This document shows, one piece after another, positions 17,933 to 26,708 of a stretch of DNA of 64,000 bases. Each line of letters begins with the position of its first letter. Positions within the stretch are counted from its first letter, which is position 1. The DNA is taken from positions 186,001 to 250,000 of the forward strand of contig NC_018526.1 of assembly GCF_000294495.1 (NCBI RefSeq), written 5' to 3'. Source of the DNA: Streptococcus suis S735. GTDB lineage: Bacteria > Bacillota > Bacilli > Lactobacillales > Streptococcaceae. The position numbers and the translations under genes were made by a program. The notes below the pieces were generated by a model, which had not been told where the DNA came from, ran no database searches, and was given only the letters and a program-made list of their open reading frames with translations.

Positions 17933-18742
17933 ATGATAGAATATTACAATTTTAGTAAAAGTGAATTAGAAAACCATAGTAGAATTCCATTGATTATAAA
18001 AAAGAATAATGAGGAAATTTTTATTTCACTTGCTCTAGAAATGGTAGAATTAATAAAAGAAAATAACAAAAAAAATGAGAAAACTGTCATAATTTGTCCT
18101 GTTGGACCAGTTGGTCATTATCCCCATTTTGTTAGATTAGTGAATCAATTTAAGATTGATTTGTCTGATGTTTGGTTTATAAACATGGATGAATATTTAT
18201 CGGAAGATTTACATTGGATAGACGTAGTCCACCCTCTTAGTTTTCGAGGATTTATGCAGAAAACTGTCTACAGTCAAATACATCCAACTCTTATTATGCC
18301 TGAAGAACAAAGAATTTTTCCAGATCCTCTTGATATTGACTTGATTTCAAATAAAATCAAAGAGTTAGGTAAAATCGACTTATGTATTGGTGGAATTGGC
18401 CTAAATGGGCACATTGCATTTAATGAACCGGATTCAACATTAACAGTTCAAGAATTTTTAAAATTAGAGTCGCGAGTGTTACCTATCTCTGTCGAAACAA
18501 AGGTTATGAATTGTTTGACGGAATTAAAAGGGGCTGTAGAAGAAGTGCCTAATTATTGTGTAACAATAGGAATGAGCGAGATTTTTCAAGCGAAAAAAAT
18601 TCGACTTGCTGTTTTTCGTGATTGGCATCATGCGGTCATACGTAAAACAGTTTGTTCTAAGCCAGATACTGGATTTCCATCAACTCTAATGCAAATCCAT
18701 ACAAATTGTTCTATCTATCTAAATGAATCGTTAGCAAATTAA
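17933..18742 (+). CDS. NagB-like glucosamine-6-phosphate deaminase / sugar-phosphate isomerase
   Basis: A 269-residue protein of the NagB/RpiA/DevB fold. It shows INMDEYLSEDL, which carries the catalytic Asp of NagB enzymes, and GGIGLNGHIAFNEPDSTL, with the His-Glu pair of the active-site lid. VTIGMSEIFQAKKIRL matches the later conserved strand. It probably opens and deaminates or isomerises an amino-sugar phosphate, feeding glycolysis. It diverges from housekeeping NagB (for example NYCVTIGMSEIF in place of VTIGVGT), so galactosamine-6-P or another substrate is possible. It ends the accessory cluster, and a terminator follows about 60 bp later. Confidence 0.82.
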   Translation: MIEYYNFSKSELENHSRIPLIIKKNNEEIFISLALEMVELIKENNKKNEKTVIICPVGPVGHYPHFVRLVNQFKIDLSDVWFINMDEYLSEDLHWIDVVHPLSFRGFMQKTVYSQIHPTLIMPEEQRIFPDPLDIDLISNKIKELGKIDLCIGGIGLNGHIAFNEPDSTLTVQEFLKLESRVLPISVETKVMNCLTELKGAVEEVPNYCVTIGMSEIFQAKKIRLAVFRDWHHAVIRKTVCSKPDTGFPSTLMQIHTNCSIYLNESLAN

Positions 18743-18802
18743 CGGATGTTCAAACACATATGAAACATATATAAGTCTGTTACCCTTTTGATCAGATACC
18801 TA

Positions 18803-18828
18803 ATGAGAGAGGATTCTCTCATTTTTTT
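18803..18828 (+). terminator. Terminator closing the accessory cluster
   Basis: GAGAGAGGATTCTCTC forms a tight hairpin followed by an ATTTTTTT run. Confidence 0.8.
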
Positions 18829-18837
18829 AATCAAAAT

Positions 18838-18887
18838 CGTTTACAAATGTAATCAAAAAGCATGTGATTTGACTGCAAATGTAGTCA
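18838..18887 (+). promoter_or_regulatory. Two cop-box-like operators upstream of the broken copA
   Basis: TACAAATGTA at 18842-18851 and TGCAAATGTA at 18874-18883, the second inside the near palindrome GACTGCAAATGTAGTC, match the CopY operator pattern TACANNTGTA. They stand directly before the copA start and its SD (AAGGAG). No copY gene is present in the window, so these may be relics or respond to a regulator encoded elsewhere. Confidence 0.75.
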
Positions 18888-18903
18888 AAAGGAGAGCAGT
18901 ATT

Positions 18904-20811
18904 ATGAAAACATCCATCTATAATGTCAATGGGATGACTTGCGCAACCTGTGCTCTGACAGTCGAGAAAGCCTTGAATAAGCTAGATGGAATACAAAACG
19001 CCAGTGTGAATCTAGCAACGGAAAAAACAAACATTCAGTATGATCCAGCCCATCTGAGCTTATCAGATATCGACAGCTGTTGAAAAAGCAGGTTATAAAG
19101 CGGTACTGCCAAAAACACAAGAGTCAGAAGCTCAACCAAGCGGAAAAGAACAACACAAAAATGATTTATGGCGCAGATTTATCTGGTCAACCATTTTCAC
19201 GCTTCCACTACTCTACATTGCAATGGGACCTATGTTACCAGGTGGGGGATTGCCATTGCCAGCTATCTTACACCAGCCGCTAGTTTTTGCCCTAGTTCAG
19301 CTCATTCTTGTATTACCAGTCCTATATGTTGGTCGTGCATTTTATCAAAAAGGGTTTAAAACCCTGTTTGCCGGTCATCCCAATATGGATAGTTTGATTG
19401 CCGTTGGGACAAGTGCTGCCTTGTTTCAAGGGATCATTATGACGATTTTGATTGCTACCAACCAAGTAGCCACCCAACATGGACATCCTGAGCTCTATTT
19501 TGAATCGGCAGCTGTTATTTTAACCCTTATCACTCTTGGAAAATACATGGAGGCATTATCAAAAGAGCGTACTTCAGAAGCCATCAGTAAACTGATGAAT
19601 CTCGCCCCTAAAACTGCACGCGTTCTCTGTGAAGGTCAAGAAGTGACCCTCCCCTTAGACCAAGTCAAAGTAGGAGATGTCCTTCAAGTCCGCCCTGGTG
19701 AACAGATTCCAGTTGATGGGATAATAGTAGAAGGCCAATCGACAATTGATGAATCCATGCTGACAGGGGAAAGTTTGCCTGTTAAAAAAACATCGGGGAT
19801 ACAGTCGTTGGTGCGACTCTCAATCAACATGGTGCTTTCCAAATGGAAGCGACAAAAGTTGGAGCAGATACCACATTGTCCCAAATTATTCGTTTGGTGG
19901 AAGAAGCACAGGGGTCAAAAGCTCCGATTGCGCAGTTGGCTGACCGCGTTTCAGCAGTCTTTGTTCCAATTGTAATGGGATTAGCCGTCCTTTCTGGCCT
20001 TGCTTGGTACTTCTTGGGACAAGAGCCCTAGATGTTCTCACTTTCCATTACCATCTCCGTCCTTGTCATTGCCTGCCCGTGTGTCTTGGGCCTTGCCACA
20101 CCAACCGCTATCATGGTTGGGACTGGAAAAGGGGCAGAAAATGGTCTTTTGTTCAAGTCTGGTCAAACTATTAAAACCCTACAAGGTGTGAACACCATTG
20201 TCTTCGACAAGACTGGGACCATTACTGAGGGCAAGCCACAAGTGACAGACATCCACCTTTTGTCTACTAAAAATCGTGAGCAAGTTCTCCAACTGGCAGC
20301 AAGCAGTGAACAATACTCCGAGCATCCATTGGCTCAAGCCCTCTTACGTTCAGCAGAAGAGGAATCAATTCCCTTACTTGCCAGCCAAGATTTTCAGGCA
20401 CTTTCTGGTCGTGGTCTTTCGGTAACAATAGCAGAGCAGACCATCTATCTGGGAAATGAACGGTTGATGCGGGAACAGGGAATTGATGTTTCCAAAGGAC
20501 GTGCAGTTGCGGAAACATTTGCCCATCAAGCTAAGACGCCTGTTTTCCTAGCCAGCCAGCAAGAATTACTAGCAGTCATTGCCATTGCTGATAAAGTAAA
20601 AGAGACCAGCCGTCAGGCTGTCCAGGCTCTGCAAACCATGGAACTAGAGGTTGTCATGCTGACAGGAGATAATGAAAAAACTGCCCAGGCTATTGCCAAG
20701 GAAGTCGGCATTGAGCAGGTGGTCAGTCAGGTCCTGCCAGATGACAAGGCCAACCAAGTCAAGTTCTTACAAGAACAGGGCAAGACAGTCGCCATGGTAG
20801 GGGATGGCATC
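18904..20811 (+). pseudogene. copA: Copper-exporting P1B-type ATPase, decayed and truncated
   Basis: It encodes an N-terminal heavy-metal domain (VNGMTCATCALTVEKAL), transmembrane helices, [13 protein letters not shown], the metal site CPC (in [10 protein letters not shown]), [13 protein letters not shown] with the phosphorylated Asp, and [18 protein letters not shown]. Three lesions break it: an indel near 19071-19075 giving TGA at 19081; an indel in the G run 19795-19798 restoring the original frame; and TAG at 20029-20031 within otherwise continuous sequence. The gene also stops at MVGDGI (20794-20811), where the conserved ND and last helices should follow, and runs into thiol-peroxidase sequence. 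A working copper exporter is not expected. Confidence 0.92.
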
Positions 20812-20994
20812 ACCCTGTCTGATTACTATGACCATGCCTTTGGAAAATCCTACGGTGTGCTCATGCGGGAGTGGAATTTGCTGGCGCGTGCGGTCTTTGT
20901 CCTTAATGCCGACAATGAGATCGTCTACGTAGAATACCTAGACAATGTCAACGAACACCCAGATTATAAAGCAGCTTTAGAGGCTGTCAAATAA
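20812..20994 (+). pseudogene. tpx: C-terminal remnant of thiol peroxidase, fused to copA
   Basis: The last 60 residues of the frame, [20 protein letters not shown] and then [21 protein letters not shown] up to the stop at 20994, match the C terminus of streptococcal thiol peroxidase (Tpx). The peroxidatic and resolving cysteines and the first two thirds are missing. The reading frame is continuous with copA. A single deletion removing the copA 3' end, whatever lay between (copZ in related loci) and the tpx 5' part explains this. Confidence 0.88.
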
Positions 20995-21032
20995 AAGAAT
21001 ATAACGGTGTTCATCTACTGACTTGCTGGTTT

Positions 21033-23522
21033 TTATGCTTTAAAAAATTCTTCAATATCTGCCTGTTCTATGCCAATCATGGGGTCGATGGTTAGTAGGT
21101 TGTCTACAGTCAAAATGTATTCTGTGGGTTGGGGACTTGTTTTTTCTGGCTGGTCTTGATCAAGAAGGGAGAGTTGTTGGTTGTTTTCTTTGACTACTTT
21201 AACCTGTTCTTTTCTGTCTGGCTGAGTAGGGGGCTGGGTTTGCGTGGTTGTAGCTGTTTTGCTTTCGTCTTTTTTAATCAGGCTTTCCTTGCTTTCCTGC
21301 TCTGCCATTTCCCCTTGGAAACGTGGGACCAGATAGGTTTTTCGGACGGTGCCGGCGTTTTTGACGGCGTAGTCGAAGGCGGAGATTTCGCCCAGGAGGA
21401 TGAGCTTGCTCTTGGAGCGGGTGATGGCGGTGTAGACCAGATTGCGCTGGAGCATACGGTGGCTGGTGCGGGTGATGGGGAGGATGACTACCTGAAACTC
21501 GCTGCCTTGGGACTTGTGGATGGACATGGCATAGGCCAGGGTAATCTTGTACCATTCGTTTCGGGGATAGGTGACCTCGCTACCGTCGAAGTTGATGGTA
21601 ATTTCGTCCTGCTTGGAGTCGGTGTACTTGGCAGGAAGGAGGTCGGTGATGTAGCCTAAATCACCATTGAAGACATTGGCCTCGGCATCGTTGACTAAAT
21701 GAATGACCCGGTCGCCTTGGCGGAAGGCTTGCTCGTTATGCAGGAATTCTAACTCTCCCTCTTCCAGTGGATTGAGCAGGGCCTGGGTCATAGTGTTGAG
21801 TTGGTCGATGCCTGCGGCCCCACGGTACATGGGAGCGAGGATCTGTACCTCGTTTGCAGGAATACCTGACTTGATGGCTGCGCCGACAATGCGCTCAATC
21901 AGGGCTGGAATTTGTTCATTCTGGGCTTCAAAATAGGAACGGTCAGCCTTTTTCTCACGAAAATCGCTAGGCAGAGCACCCTGTCGAATCTGGCTGGCTA
22001 GGGTAACAATGGTCGAATCATCGGATTGACGATAGATACGTTCTAGAGTAATGCTGGGCAGCTTGTCAATTTTCAAGAGGTCAGCAAGTACTTGACCGGG
22101 GCTGACAGAAGGCAATTGCTCGGCATCGCCGACAATCAGAACTTGGGTCTGGGAGGAGATATTCTGGAAGAGCTGGTTTGCCAACCAAGTATCTACCATA
22201 GAAAACTCATCCACGATGATAAAGTCGGCATCCAAATAATCATCACGGTAGGATTCCTCCTGTCCTTCTACCAGACCGAGATGGCGGTGGATGGTGGCGG
22301 AAGGCAGCCCTGTCAATTCATTCATCCGTCTGGTTGCTCGTCCAGTTGGAGCGGCTAGGAGGACTGGGCATTCTTCTCGGTTTCGCGTCAGGTCAATCTT
22401 ATGCAAGATAGCATAGACTGCGATAATGCCGTTGATAACCGTTGTTTTTCCAGTCCCTGGCCCGCCTGTCAGAATGAAAAGCGGATTGGTAATGGCTTGG
22501 ACAATGGCTTCTTTTTGAATGTTATCGTAGGTGAGAGAAGATATGCTTTCCAGCTCTGCTATGGCAGCCTCGACGTCTGCGCGTGGGAAGGGCTTGAAGC
22601 CGTTTTTTCCCATCAGGCGAGTTAGGTTTGTATGGATACCATGTTCGGCAAAGTAGAGGCTGTTGTCAAAAATCTTTGTGCCTTCTTGCTGTACCTTGTC
22701 GTCTGCAATCAGTCCCGTCAATTCTTTGGCAACAGCAGCGGGGTCCAGCTCTGTATGGCGGGATTTTTCCAGCAGTTCAAGGGTTGCTTCCAGCAAGTCT
22801 CTGGCCTCCACATAGGTATCGCCTGTTTCCATGGAGCGATGAATGAGACTAAAGAGCATGCCAGCCCGAAAACGTTGGGGTGAATCACTGGCAATTCCTA
22901 GATTTTCCGCAATCCTATCGGCAATGGTAAAGCCGAGCCCCTGGACATCTTCGACCAGTTGATAGGGATTTTCTTCAATAATCTGAAGTGTTTTTTCCTT
23001 ATACTGGTCTTGGATTTGAAAGGCCAATTTATTGGGAATGCCATACTCGGCTAGTTTTGCCAAGATCAACTCGGTTCCATAATTGAGGCGGAGTTTTTCG
23101 ACAAATGCCTGCATGTTCTTGCTGGATAGGCCTGTGATTTGGGTTAGTTTTTCAGGTTCAGCTAAAATCTTATCAATGGTATCTTCGCCATAGAGCTCAA
23201 CGATTTTTTCAGCTGTTTTGCGTCCAATTCCCTTGAAATGCTCGCTGGAGAAATACTTGACCAGACCAGCTGAGGTAGGCTTGCTGCGTTCGTAACGCGA
23301 AATTTGCAGCTGCTGACCATACTTGGGATGGGTGACCAGATTGCCATAGAAACGATAGTCTTCTCCTTCAATGACATCGGCAATCGTTCCGGTCACAATA
23401 ATTTCGTAGTCATCATAGTCTGCGTCTGTCTCCTCGATTTCAAGGAGAAGGATTTTATAAAAATTACTAGGATTTTCAAAAATAATCCGGTCAATAGTAC
23501 CGGTAAAATACACTTCGTTCAT
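21033..23522 (-). CDS. recD2: RecD2-type ATP-dependent DNA helicase
   Basis: An 829-residue SF1B 5'-3' helicase. N-terminal OB-like and helix-hairpin-helix regions (FKGIGRKTAEKIVELYGEDTI, VQGLGFTIADRIA) are followed by Walker A LTGGPGTGKTTVINGI, motif II FIIVDEFSMVDTWL, motif III LIVGDAEQLPSVSPGQVL and the C-terminal SIHKSQGSEFQ and YTAITRSKSKLILLG. RecD2 acts in genome maintenance without RecBC. The frame is open to 23600 upstream, but MNEVYFTGTIDRI at 23522 is the natural N terminus; the extra 26 residues are not family-like. A Gln/Thr/Lys-rich linker lies near the C terminus. Confidence 0.95.
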   Translation of the reverse strand: MNEVYFTGTIDRIIFENPSNFYKILLLEIEETDADYDDYEIIVTGTIADVIEGEDYRFYGNLVTHPKYGQQLQISRYERSKPTSAGLVKYFSSEHFKGIGRKTAEKIVELYGEDTIDKILAEPEKLTQITGLSSKNMQAFVEKLRLNYGTELILAKLAEYGIPNKLAFQIQDQYKEKTLQIIEENPYQLVEDVQGLGFTIADRIAENLGIASDSPQRFRAGMLFSLIHRSMETGDTYVEARDLLEATLELLEKSRHTELDPAAVAKELTGLIADDKVQQEGTKIFDNSLYFAEHGIHTNLTRLMGKNGFKPFPRADVEAAIAELESISSLTYDNIQKEAIVQAITNPLFILTGGPGTGKTTVINGIIAVYAILHKIDLTRNREECPVLLAAPTGRATRRMNELTGLPSATIHRHLGLVEGQEESYRDDYLDADFIIVDEFSMVDTWLANQLFQNISSQTQVLIVGDAEQLPSVSPGQVLADLLKIDKLPSITLERIYRQSDDSTIVTLASQIRQGALPSDFREKKADRSYFEAQNEQIPALIERIVGAAIKSGIPANEVQILAPMYRGAAGIDQLNTMTQALLNPLEEGELEFLHNEQAFRQGDRVIHLVNDAEANVFNGDLGYITDLLPAKYTDSKQDEITINFDGSEVTYPRNEWYKITLAYAMSIHKSQGSEFQVVILPITRTSHRMLQRNLVYTAITRSKSKLILLGEISAFDYAVKNAGTVRKTYLVPRFQGEMAEQESKESLIKKDESKTATTTQTQPPTQPDRKEQVKVVKENNQQLSLLDQDQPEKTSPQPTEYILTVDNLLTIDPMIGIEQADIEEFFKA

Positions 23523-23599
23523 AGAGTTTATTTCCAATAATAATGAAAAGGGAGTGGGGAAGAACTCGCATAGACCAAAAAGAGTTCCCCTCACTTCCA

Positions 23600-23690
23600 A
23601 ATATGCAGGTTCGGGCTAAAATAGTCCACTGGACTATTTTACTCCCAACCCGCACAGCTCCAACAGTCCAGTGGACTGTTAAACCCAATC
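23600..23690. repeat. Intergenic repeat with two CCASTGG palindromes
   Basis: AATAGTCCACTGGACTATT (23620-23638) and AACAGTCCAGTGGACTGTT (23662-23680) are 19-bp palindromes centred on CCA[C/G]TGG. The same CCACTGGAC-GTTGAA core occurs in MITE-like elements A and B. The 23523-23762 gap holds no credible gene; it contains this repeat between lepB and recD2. Confidence 0.65.
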
Positions 23691-23762
23691 AACCACTGCG
23701 CTGGGATGTTGACACGAACTCTGAGAAGTGGTGCTGTGCTTTTTGCTCCAAACTTGTTTGTA

Positions 23763-24392
23763 TTAATCAACAGTCCCAATACGGTTGAGAGGCCACATGC
23801 GAAAGACAACTTCTCCTTTGATGTTTTCACGGGAAAATGTTCCTACACTACGACTATCTAGTGAGACAAGGCGGTCATCTCCCATCAGGTAGTATTGTCC
23901 TTCTGGGACTGTCACGGTAAAGTCTACGTAACCATTGGCATCTTGTGTGAAAGCTTCAGCAGATTGGGCCACAGCTTGGAATTGTTTGTTATAAGAATAG
24001 ACTTCTTGAAGTTTATCTTTTTGGAATGCAGCTAGATATTCATCTAAGTAAGGCTCGTCCACTTTTTGGTCGTTAACATAGAGGACATCGTTTTCGTAGC
24101 GAATGGTGTCACCTGGCATACCAATCACACGTTTGACAATCAGTTTTTCCTTGCCATCGCTGTCTGTTTCGCTGGCTACAACAATATCAAAGCGGTCGAT
24201 AGAGGATGTTTTGAGCATGATGAGTTTTTCTTGGTGTTGAAGCGTTGGGTCCATGGAATGGCCATCGACAGATACAGGATTCCAGATAAAGTAACGACTG
24301 GCAAAAAAAGCTGCCATAAACAGTAAAAAGATGCCCCATTCAGCTAAGAAGGCGACTAGTGGTGAGCGTTTTGTTTTTTGGATTGCTCCCAT
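23763..24392 (-). CDS. lepB: Signal peptidase I
   Basis: A 209-residue type I signal peptidase with one N-terminal transmembrane helix (WGIFLLFMAAFFASRYFIW). The catalytic Ser box is VDGHSMDPTLQHQEKLIML, the Lys box IVKRVIGMPGDTIRYENDVLYVN, and the C-terminal box YYLMGDDRLVSLDSRSVG. It cleaves Sec signal peptides outside the membrane. It lies 9 bp after rnhC, so the two genes are probably one operon. SD aaggag-like sequence is weak (gaggaaaaaat). Confidence 0.95.
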   Translation of the reverse strand: MGAIQKTKRSPLVAFLAEWGIFLLFMAAFFASRYFIWNPVSVDGHSMDPTLQHQEKLIMLKTSSIDRFDIVVASETDSDGKEKLIVKRVIGMPGDTIRYENDVLYVNDQKVDEPYLDEYLAAFQKDKLQEVYSYNKQFQAVAQSAEAFTQDANGYVDFTVTVPEGQYYLMGDDRLVSLDSRSVGTFSRENIKGEVVFRMWPLNRIGTVD

Positions 24393-24401
24393 ATTTTTTC
24401 C

Positions 24402-25292
24402 TCATTTCAATAATTTTTGTGCTTTTTGCGTATTGGCAAAGTGGAGTTTGGCAGTTTGGTTGAGACCAGCCATACCATATTGTTTTAAGATGCTTGCTGC
24501 GACTTGGTCGGATTTACTGCCCGCACCAGACGGCAGATGCATTCCAACTAGTTGACCAAGCTGGACAAGATTTTCTAAAAACATACTTCTTGCAATAATA
24601 GAAGATACTGCCACAGCCAGATACCTGCCCTCAGCCTTTTCTTCTAGAGTGACGGGGTTGGCAAATTGGTTGGCTTCCTTCTTCAAGTACTTTTGATAAT
24701 TTTGACTGGAAGTGAAGGCGTCAATGACAATCTTCTCAGGCTGGACACCCTTTTGCAAGAGTAGGAAAATAGCCTGATTGTGTAGGGCGACCTTGACAGA
24801 CACCGCATTGTAGCCTTGCTCGATGACTTCGTTGTATTTTTTCGGTGACAATAGCAGAGCTTGGTGGGGGATTTTCTCTTTTAAGAGAGGGGCGATTTGG
24901 CAGATTTTTTGGTCTGTCATTTTTTTGGAATCATCGACACCAAGCGACTTGAGAAAGGAATGGTCTTCTGGGCGGACAAAACCAGCAACGACTGCCAAAC
25001 CTCCAAAATAAGACCCGTTTCCAACCTCATCGGTACCAATCATGGGCAGGTTTTGACCAGGTATGGTCGCCTGTCCAGAGCTTTCTGGCTCATAGCCCCA
25101 ACGGCTTGCTTCCTGCTCTGCCATTTCCCCCTGAAAAACGACTTTTCCAGAAGTGTAGATGGACAGGCTGGCACCGGTCAGTTTGAAAAATGCTTCTATG
25201 TAAGGATTTTTGCTGGTCTGCCGATAGCGGTCATAGTGAGCCATCATGGCTTGTTTTTGCTGGGCAGATGCCTTTAGTACAACGGTATTCAT
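24402..25292 (-). CDS. rnhC: Ribonuclease HIII
   Basis: A 296-residue type 2 RNase H. It has an N-terminal TBP-like substrate-binding domain and the catalytic [22 protein letters not shown] (DE motif near residue 95) plus [12 protein letters not shown] and [16 protein letters not shown]. It removes RNA from RNA:DNA hybrids. [12 protein letters not shown] at 25292 is taken as the start; the frame continues six codons to a TTG without family similarity. Confidence 0.95.
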   Translation of the reverse strand: MNTVVLKASAQQKQAMMAHYDRYRQTSKNPYIEAFFKLTGASLSIYTSGKVVFQGEMAEQEASRWGYEPESSGQATIPGQNLPMIGTDEVGNGSYFGGLAVVAGFVRPEDHSFLKSLGVDDSKKMTDQKICQIAPLLKEKIPHQALLLSPKKYNEVIEQGYNAVSVKVALHNQAIFLLLQKGVQPEKIVIDAFTSSQNYQKYLKKEANQFANPVTLEEKAEGRYLAVAVSSIIARSMFLENLVQLGQLVGMHLPSGAGSKSDQVAASILKQYGMAGLNQTAKLHFANTQKAQKLLK

Positions 25293-25376
25293 GTTCTTAT
25301 TGTAACACAAATGCTAGTTAGAGTGTGCAGAAAAGGGTGGAATTTACTATAATGGTAGAAGAAAGTGAGGTACACT

Positions 25377-26360
25377 ATGGAAGTTCAAATGAAGTATAAA
25401 TGGGCGACTCTGGGAACAGGTGTCATTGCCAACGAATTGGTTCAGGCCTTGCAGGCTATGGGAGGAAATCTTTATTCGGTAGCCAACCGTACCTATGACA
25501 AGGGTGTGGAATTTGCGCAAAAATATGGCATCGAGAAAGTTTATCGAGAAATCGATGAAGTGTTTGAGGATCCTGAAGTAGACATTATCTATATTTCTAC
25601 GCCTCACAATACCCATATCAATTATTTGAGAAAGGCCTTGAATGTTGGGAAACATGTCCTCTGTGAAAAGTCTATTACGCTTAATTCAGAAGAATTGGCA
25701 GAAGCTATTCAATTAGCTGAGGAAAATCAGGTCGTCTTGGCAGAAGCCATGACCATTTTCCACATGCCAATCTATCGACAGTTGAGTGAGGTCATTGCAA
25801 GTGGCAAGCTGGGAGATTTGAAGATGATTCAGATGAACTTTGGCAGCTACAAGGAATACGACATGACCAACCGCTTTTTCAATAAGAACTTGGCCGGCGG
25901 TGCCCTCTTGGATATTGGTGTCTACGCTCTGTCCTTTGTCCGTTGGTTTATGACGGAAAAGCCAAATCAAGTCCTATCTCAGGTCAAATTGGCTCCGACA
26001 GGTGTGGATGAGCAGGTAGGGATTTTGCTCAGCAATGATGCAGGGGAAATGGCGACCATCGCCCTGACCCTCCATGCCAAACAGCCAAAACGGGGTACTA
26101 TTGCCTACGATAAAGGCTACATCGAGCTTTACGAGTACCCACGTGGTCAGAAAGCAGTCATTACCTATACTGAAGACGGTAGCCAAGAGGTAATCGAAGC
26201 GGGCGAGACAGCCAAGGCGCTATCTTATGAAGTGGCGGATATGGAAAAAGCTGTCGCAGGCATCGAAAACACCATGTACCTAGCCTACACCCAAGATGTC
26301 ATGGAGATCATGACCCAACTCCGTAAAGAATGGGGCTTGGTTTATCCTGAAGAAATGTAG
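25377..26360 (+). CDS. Gfo/Idh/MocA-family NAD(P)-dependent oxidoreductase
   Basis: A 327-residue two-domain oxidoreductase. Rossmann start KWATLGTGVIANELVQALQ, then DIIYISTPHNTHINYLRKALNVGKHVLCEK carrying the EKP-like catalytic Lys motif (here EKSI). The C-terminal domain has GGALLDIGVYALSFVRWF, with the Asp and Tyr of the active site. It should oxidise or reduce a sugar or inositol-like substrate. ATG 25377 follows GAGG at 6 bp; the upstream in-frame ATG at 25365 has no SD. It stands alone with a terminator behind it. Confidence 0.9.
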   Translation: MEVQMKYKWATLGTGVIANELVQALQAMGGNLYSVANRTYDKGVEFAQKYGIEKVYREIDEVFEDPEVDIIYISTPHNTHINYLRKALNVGKHVLCEKSITLNSEELAEAIQLAEENQVVLAEAMTIFHMPIYRQLSEVIASGKLGDLKMIQMNFGSYKEYDMTNRFFNKNLAGGALLDIGVYALSFVRWFMTEKPNQVLSQVKLAPTGVDEQVGILLSNDAGEMATIALTLHAKQPKRGTIAYDKGYIELYEYPRGQKAVITYTEDGSQEVIEAGETAKALSYEVADMEKAVAGIENTMYLAYTQDVMEIMTQLRKEWGLVYPEEM

Positions 26361-26388
26361 GATCTTGACTAATCCGAAAATAGAAATG

Positions 26389-26437
26389 AGAGTGAGTTAG
26401 TAGCCAATTGTTGGATTACTGCCTTACTCTTATTTTT
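26389..26437 (+). terminator. Terminator after the MocA-family gene
   Basis: GAGAGTGAG pairs with CTTACTCTTA across an inner AGTA/TTACT stem; a TTTTTT run follows. Confidence 0.6.
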
Positions 26438-26442
26438 TACTT

Positions 26443-26541
26443 ATACTCTTCGAAAATCCAGACGTTGTTGACTTGATTTGGTGAACGTTAGTTCTATCTG
26501 CATCTGCGTCTCCGAGTCTATTTTTGATTTTCATTGAGTAT
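26443..26541 (-). repeat. BOX-like dispersed repeat (copy 2)
   Basis: Starts ATACTCTTCGAAAATC and ends GATTTTCATTGAGTAT like copy 1, with a small deletion near the left end. It fills much of the 26361-26708 gap. The rest should hold the promoter of the LysM gene; I see no further gene. Confidence 0.75.
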
Positions 26542-26708
26542 TATCTAATAATATGACAGTCAGATGACATTTATATTGATTGTGTGACAGAAAAGTCCTA
26601 AGATTACATAGTGGAGACAGTTTATTTAAAAGAACGGTTGAAGGCTTGTTTTTCAGATTTAATTTAGGTAAGATAGAACCATCTCAAAAATAATGAAGGA
26701 ATAAGATT

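Noticed and set aside
18904..20031. Several short independent genes in the copA region
   Set aside because: All pieces align in order to one P-type ATPase; the breaks are indels and a nonsense codon.
21129..21659. 176-residue plus-strand frame
   Set aside because: It is the antisense of the recD2 3' end, low-complexity, with no RBS or family features.
23523..23762. Small frames in the recD2-lepB gap
   Set aside because: They run through palindromic repeats in both strands and lack ribosome sites.
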